Source: Sphingomonadaceae bacterium (GTDB lineage: Bacteria; Pseudomonadota; Alphaproteobacteria; Sphingomonadales; Sphingomonadaceae). Taken from it: a DNA stretch of 64,000 bases. The DNA lies in the NCBI GenBank assembly GCA_947463325.1, contig CANHQT010000001.1, positions 124,001 to 188,000 on the forward strand. Direction: 5' to 3'. The position numbers and the translations under genes are program-made. Positions 63,478 to 64,000 of this stretch are shown here, piece by piece. The stretch's first letter is position 1. Every line of letters begins with the position of its first letter. Under the pieces are notes generated by a model. The model saw only the letters and a list, made by a program, of their open reading frames with translations, made no database searches and was not told the origin of the DNA.

Positions 63478-64000
63478 TCAGCGGACTTTAGGCAGGGCGT
63501 CGCGCTTGGCAAGACTGGTTGCAAGCCCTTCGAGCACGCTGCGCAATTCGGGATCGGCAATCGTCGCAAGACCGGGGGAAAGCGGGATGGTGGCGGGGGC
63601 GACACCGGCATCAACCACCGGCAGTGGTGCCTTTGCCGCTGGCTTTACCGGCTTGCCCTGTTCGATGCGGATACGGGCAACGGCAGCATAGCCGAAAAAG
63701 GCATTCACTCTGGCAATGATGTCCGGCAGCACATGCTGCACCAAGGGTGCCTGTGCGCCCGCCACGGCCAGAGTCAGCGTGCCGTCCGCCTTCTTGCCAT
63801 GCGGAAATCGCAGAGCGACGGGCGATGTGGCGCGTGCCAGCTTCGCCCCGACGATTTCAGGCCAGCGGGTGACAATCGATGACTGGACGAAGCCGAATTT
63901 GCGAAAGGCGGTGCCTCCGATTGCCGGGATAAGATCGGCGATGGCGCGCGCCTCCCCGCCGCGCGCGCGTGTCGGCTGCGCCGACTGCTCGGCCGCTTTG
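63478..64000 (-). CDS. DciA-type DUF721 protein (5' end outside the window)
   Basis: The frame enters the window at its right edge and ends at 63478, giving 174 visible residues. The first part reads AIADLIPAIGGTAFRKFGFV, SSIVTRWPEIVGAKLARATS and KADGTLTLAVAGAQAPLVQH, which is the DUF721 domain of DciA, the replicative-helicase (DnaB) loader or recruiter of many bacteria. The C-terminal part carries a Pro/Ala linker and a short helical tail. It lies ahead of the two dsbA-like genes and smc. The N-terminus and start codon lie beyond position 64000. Confidence 0.82.
   Translation of the reverse strand, partial: KAAEQSAQPTRARGGEARAIADLIPAIGGTAFRKFGFVQSSIVTRWPEIVGAKLARATSPVALRFPHGKKADGTLTLAVAGAQAPLVQHVLPDIIARVNAFFGYAAVARIRIEQGKPVKPAAKAPLPVVDAGVAPATIPLSPGLATIADPELRSVLEGLATSLAKRDALPKVR

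Overview
The window is a G+C-rich, densely coded chromosomal segment of an alphaproteobacterium, most likely a sphingomonad (Sphingomonadales). The support is parAB beside a parS palindrome, the run ftsE-ftsX-ydcF-plsC / hisC-tyrA / metX-metW, the dciA-dsbA-like-dsbA-like-smc block, large TonB-dependent receptors, a LexA-type GAAC-N7-GAAC box on imuA-imuB-dnaE2, and DUF4402 proteins. No insertion sequence, phage, integrase or CRISPR array is visible. The genus cannot be named from this sequence alone.

Region by region. 1-1827: the end of an upstream frame, a perfect parS and parA-parB. 1983-6336: a DUF4402 surface or pilin-like protein, a PapD-like chaperone and a 904-residue outer-membrane usher-like protein; a strong terminator lies between the first gene and the other two. 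6354-6440: tRNA-Leu(GAG). 6627-14312: a zinc-ribbon membrane protein, ftsEX with ydcF and plsC, hisC-tyrA and metX-metW. 14353-20930: an aldehyde dehydrogenase, a secreted M20 peptidase, the nitrogen-control pair glnB-glnA with a possible sigma-54 promoter, map and a CinA N-domain protein. 20903-25676 (minus strand): a four-gene surface-polymer module (nucleotidyltransferase, PgpC-like HAD phosphatase, CDP-glycerol-transferase-like enzyme, FkbM methyltransferase), followed by an MFS exporter.

26021-30327: a TonB receptor gene broken by one in-frame amber codon just after its signal peptide, an exported SurE-like nucleotidase and a divergent IclR regulator with a palindromic operator candidate. 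30449-31989: tRNA-Gly(CCC), a small membrane protein and a DhlA-type haloalkane dehalogenase. 32077-37725: the SOS mutagenesis cassette imuA-imuB-dnaE2. 37829-46208: a DUF1499 membrane protein, an intact TonB receptor, an exported M14 carboxypeptidase-like protein, a lipoprotein alpha/beta hydrolase, an extensin-family peptidase and a lipoprotein sugar dehydrogenase. 46413-57418: the translation operon rimP-nusA-ylxR-infB-rbfA, then tdk, a GNAT acetyltransferase, truB, rpsO and pnp. 57508-64000 (minus strand): an SDR oxidoreductase, smc, two DsbA-like thioredoxin-fold proteins and the truncated start of a dciA (DUF721) gene.

The least-described material is the DUF4402/chaperone/usher-like cluster, the four-gene phospho-polymer module and the amber-interrupted TonB/SurE/IclR locus. 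Much of the rest is core housekeeping arranged in overlapping (ATGA) operons. Several start codons were moved downstream of the longest open frame on the basis of Shine-Dalgarno sequences, signal peptides or gene overlaps. All functional assignments rest on recognised motifs and gene order, since no database search was possible.
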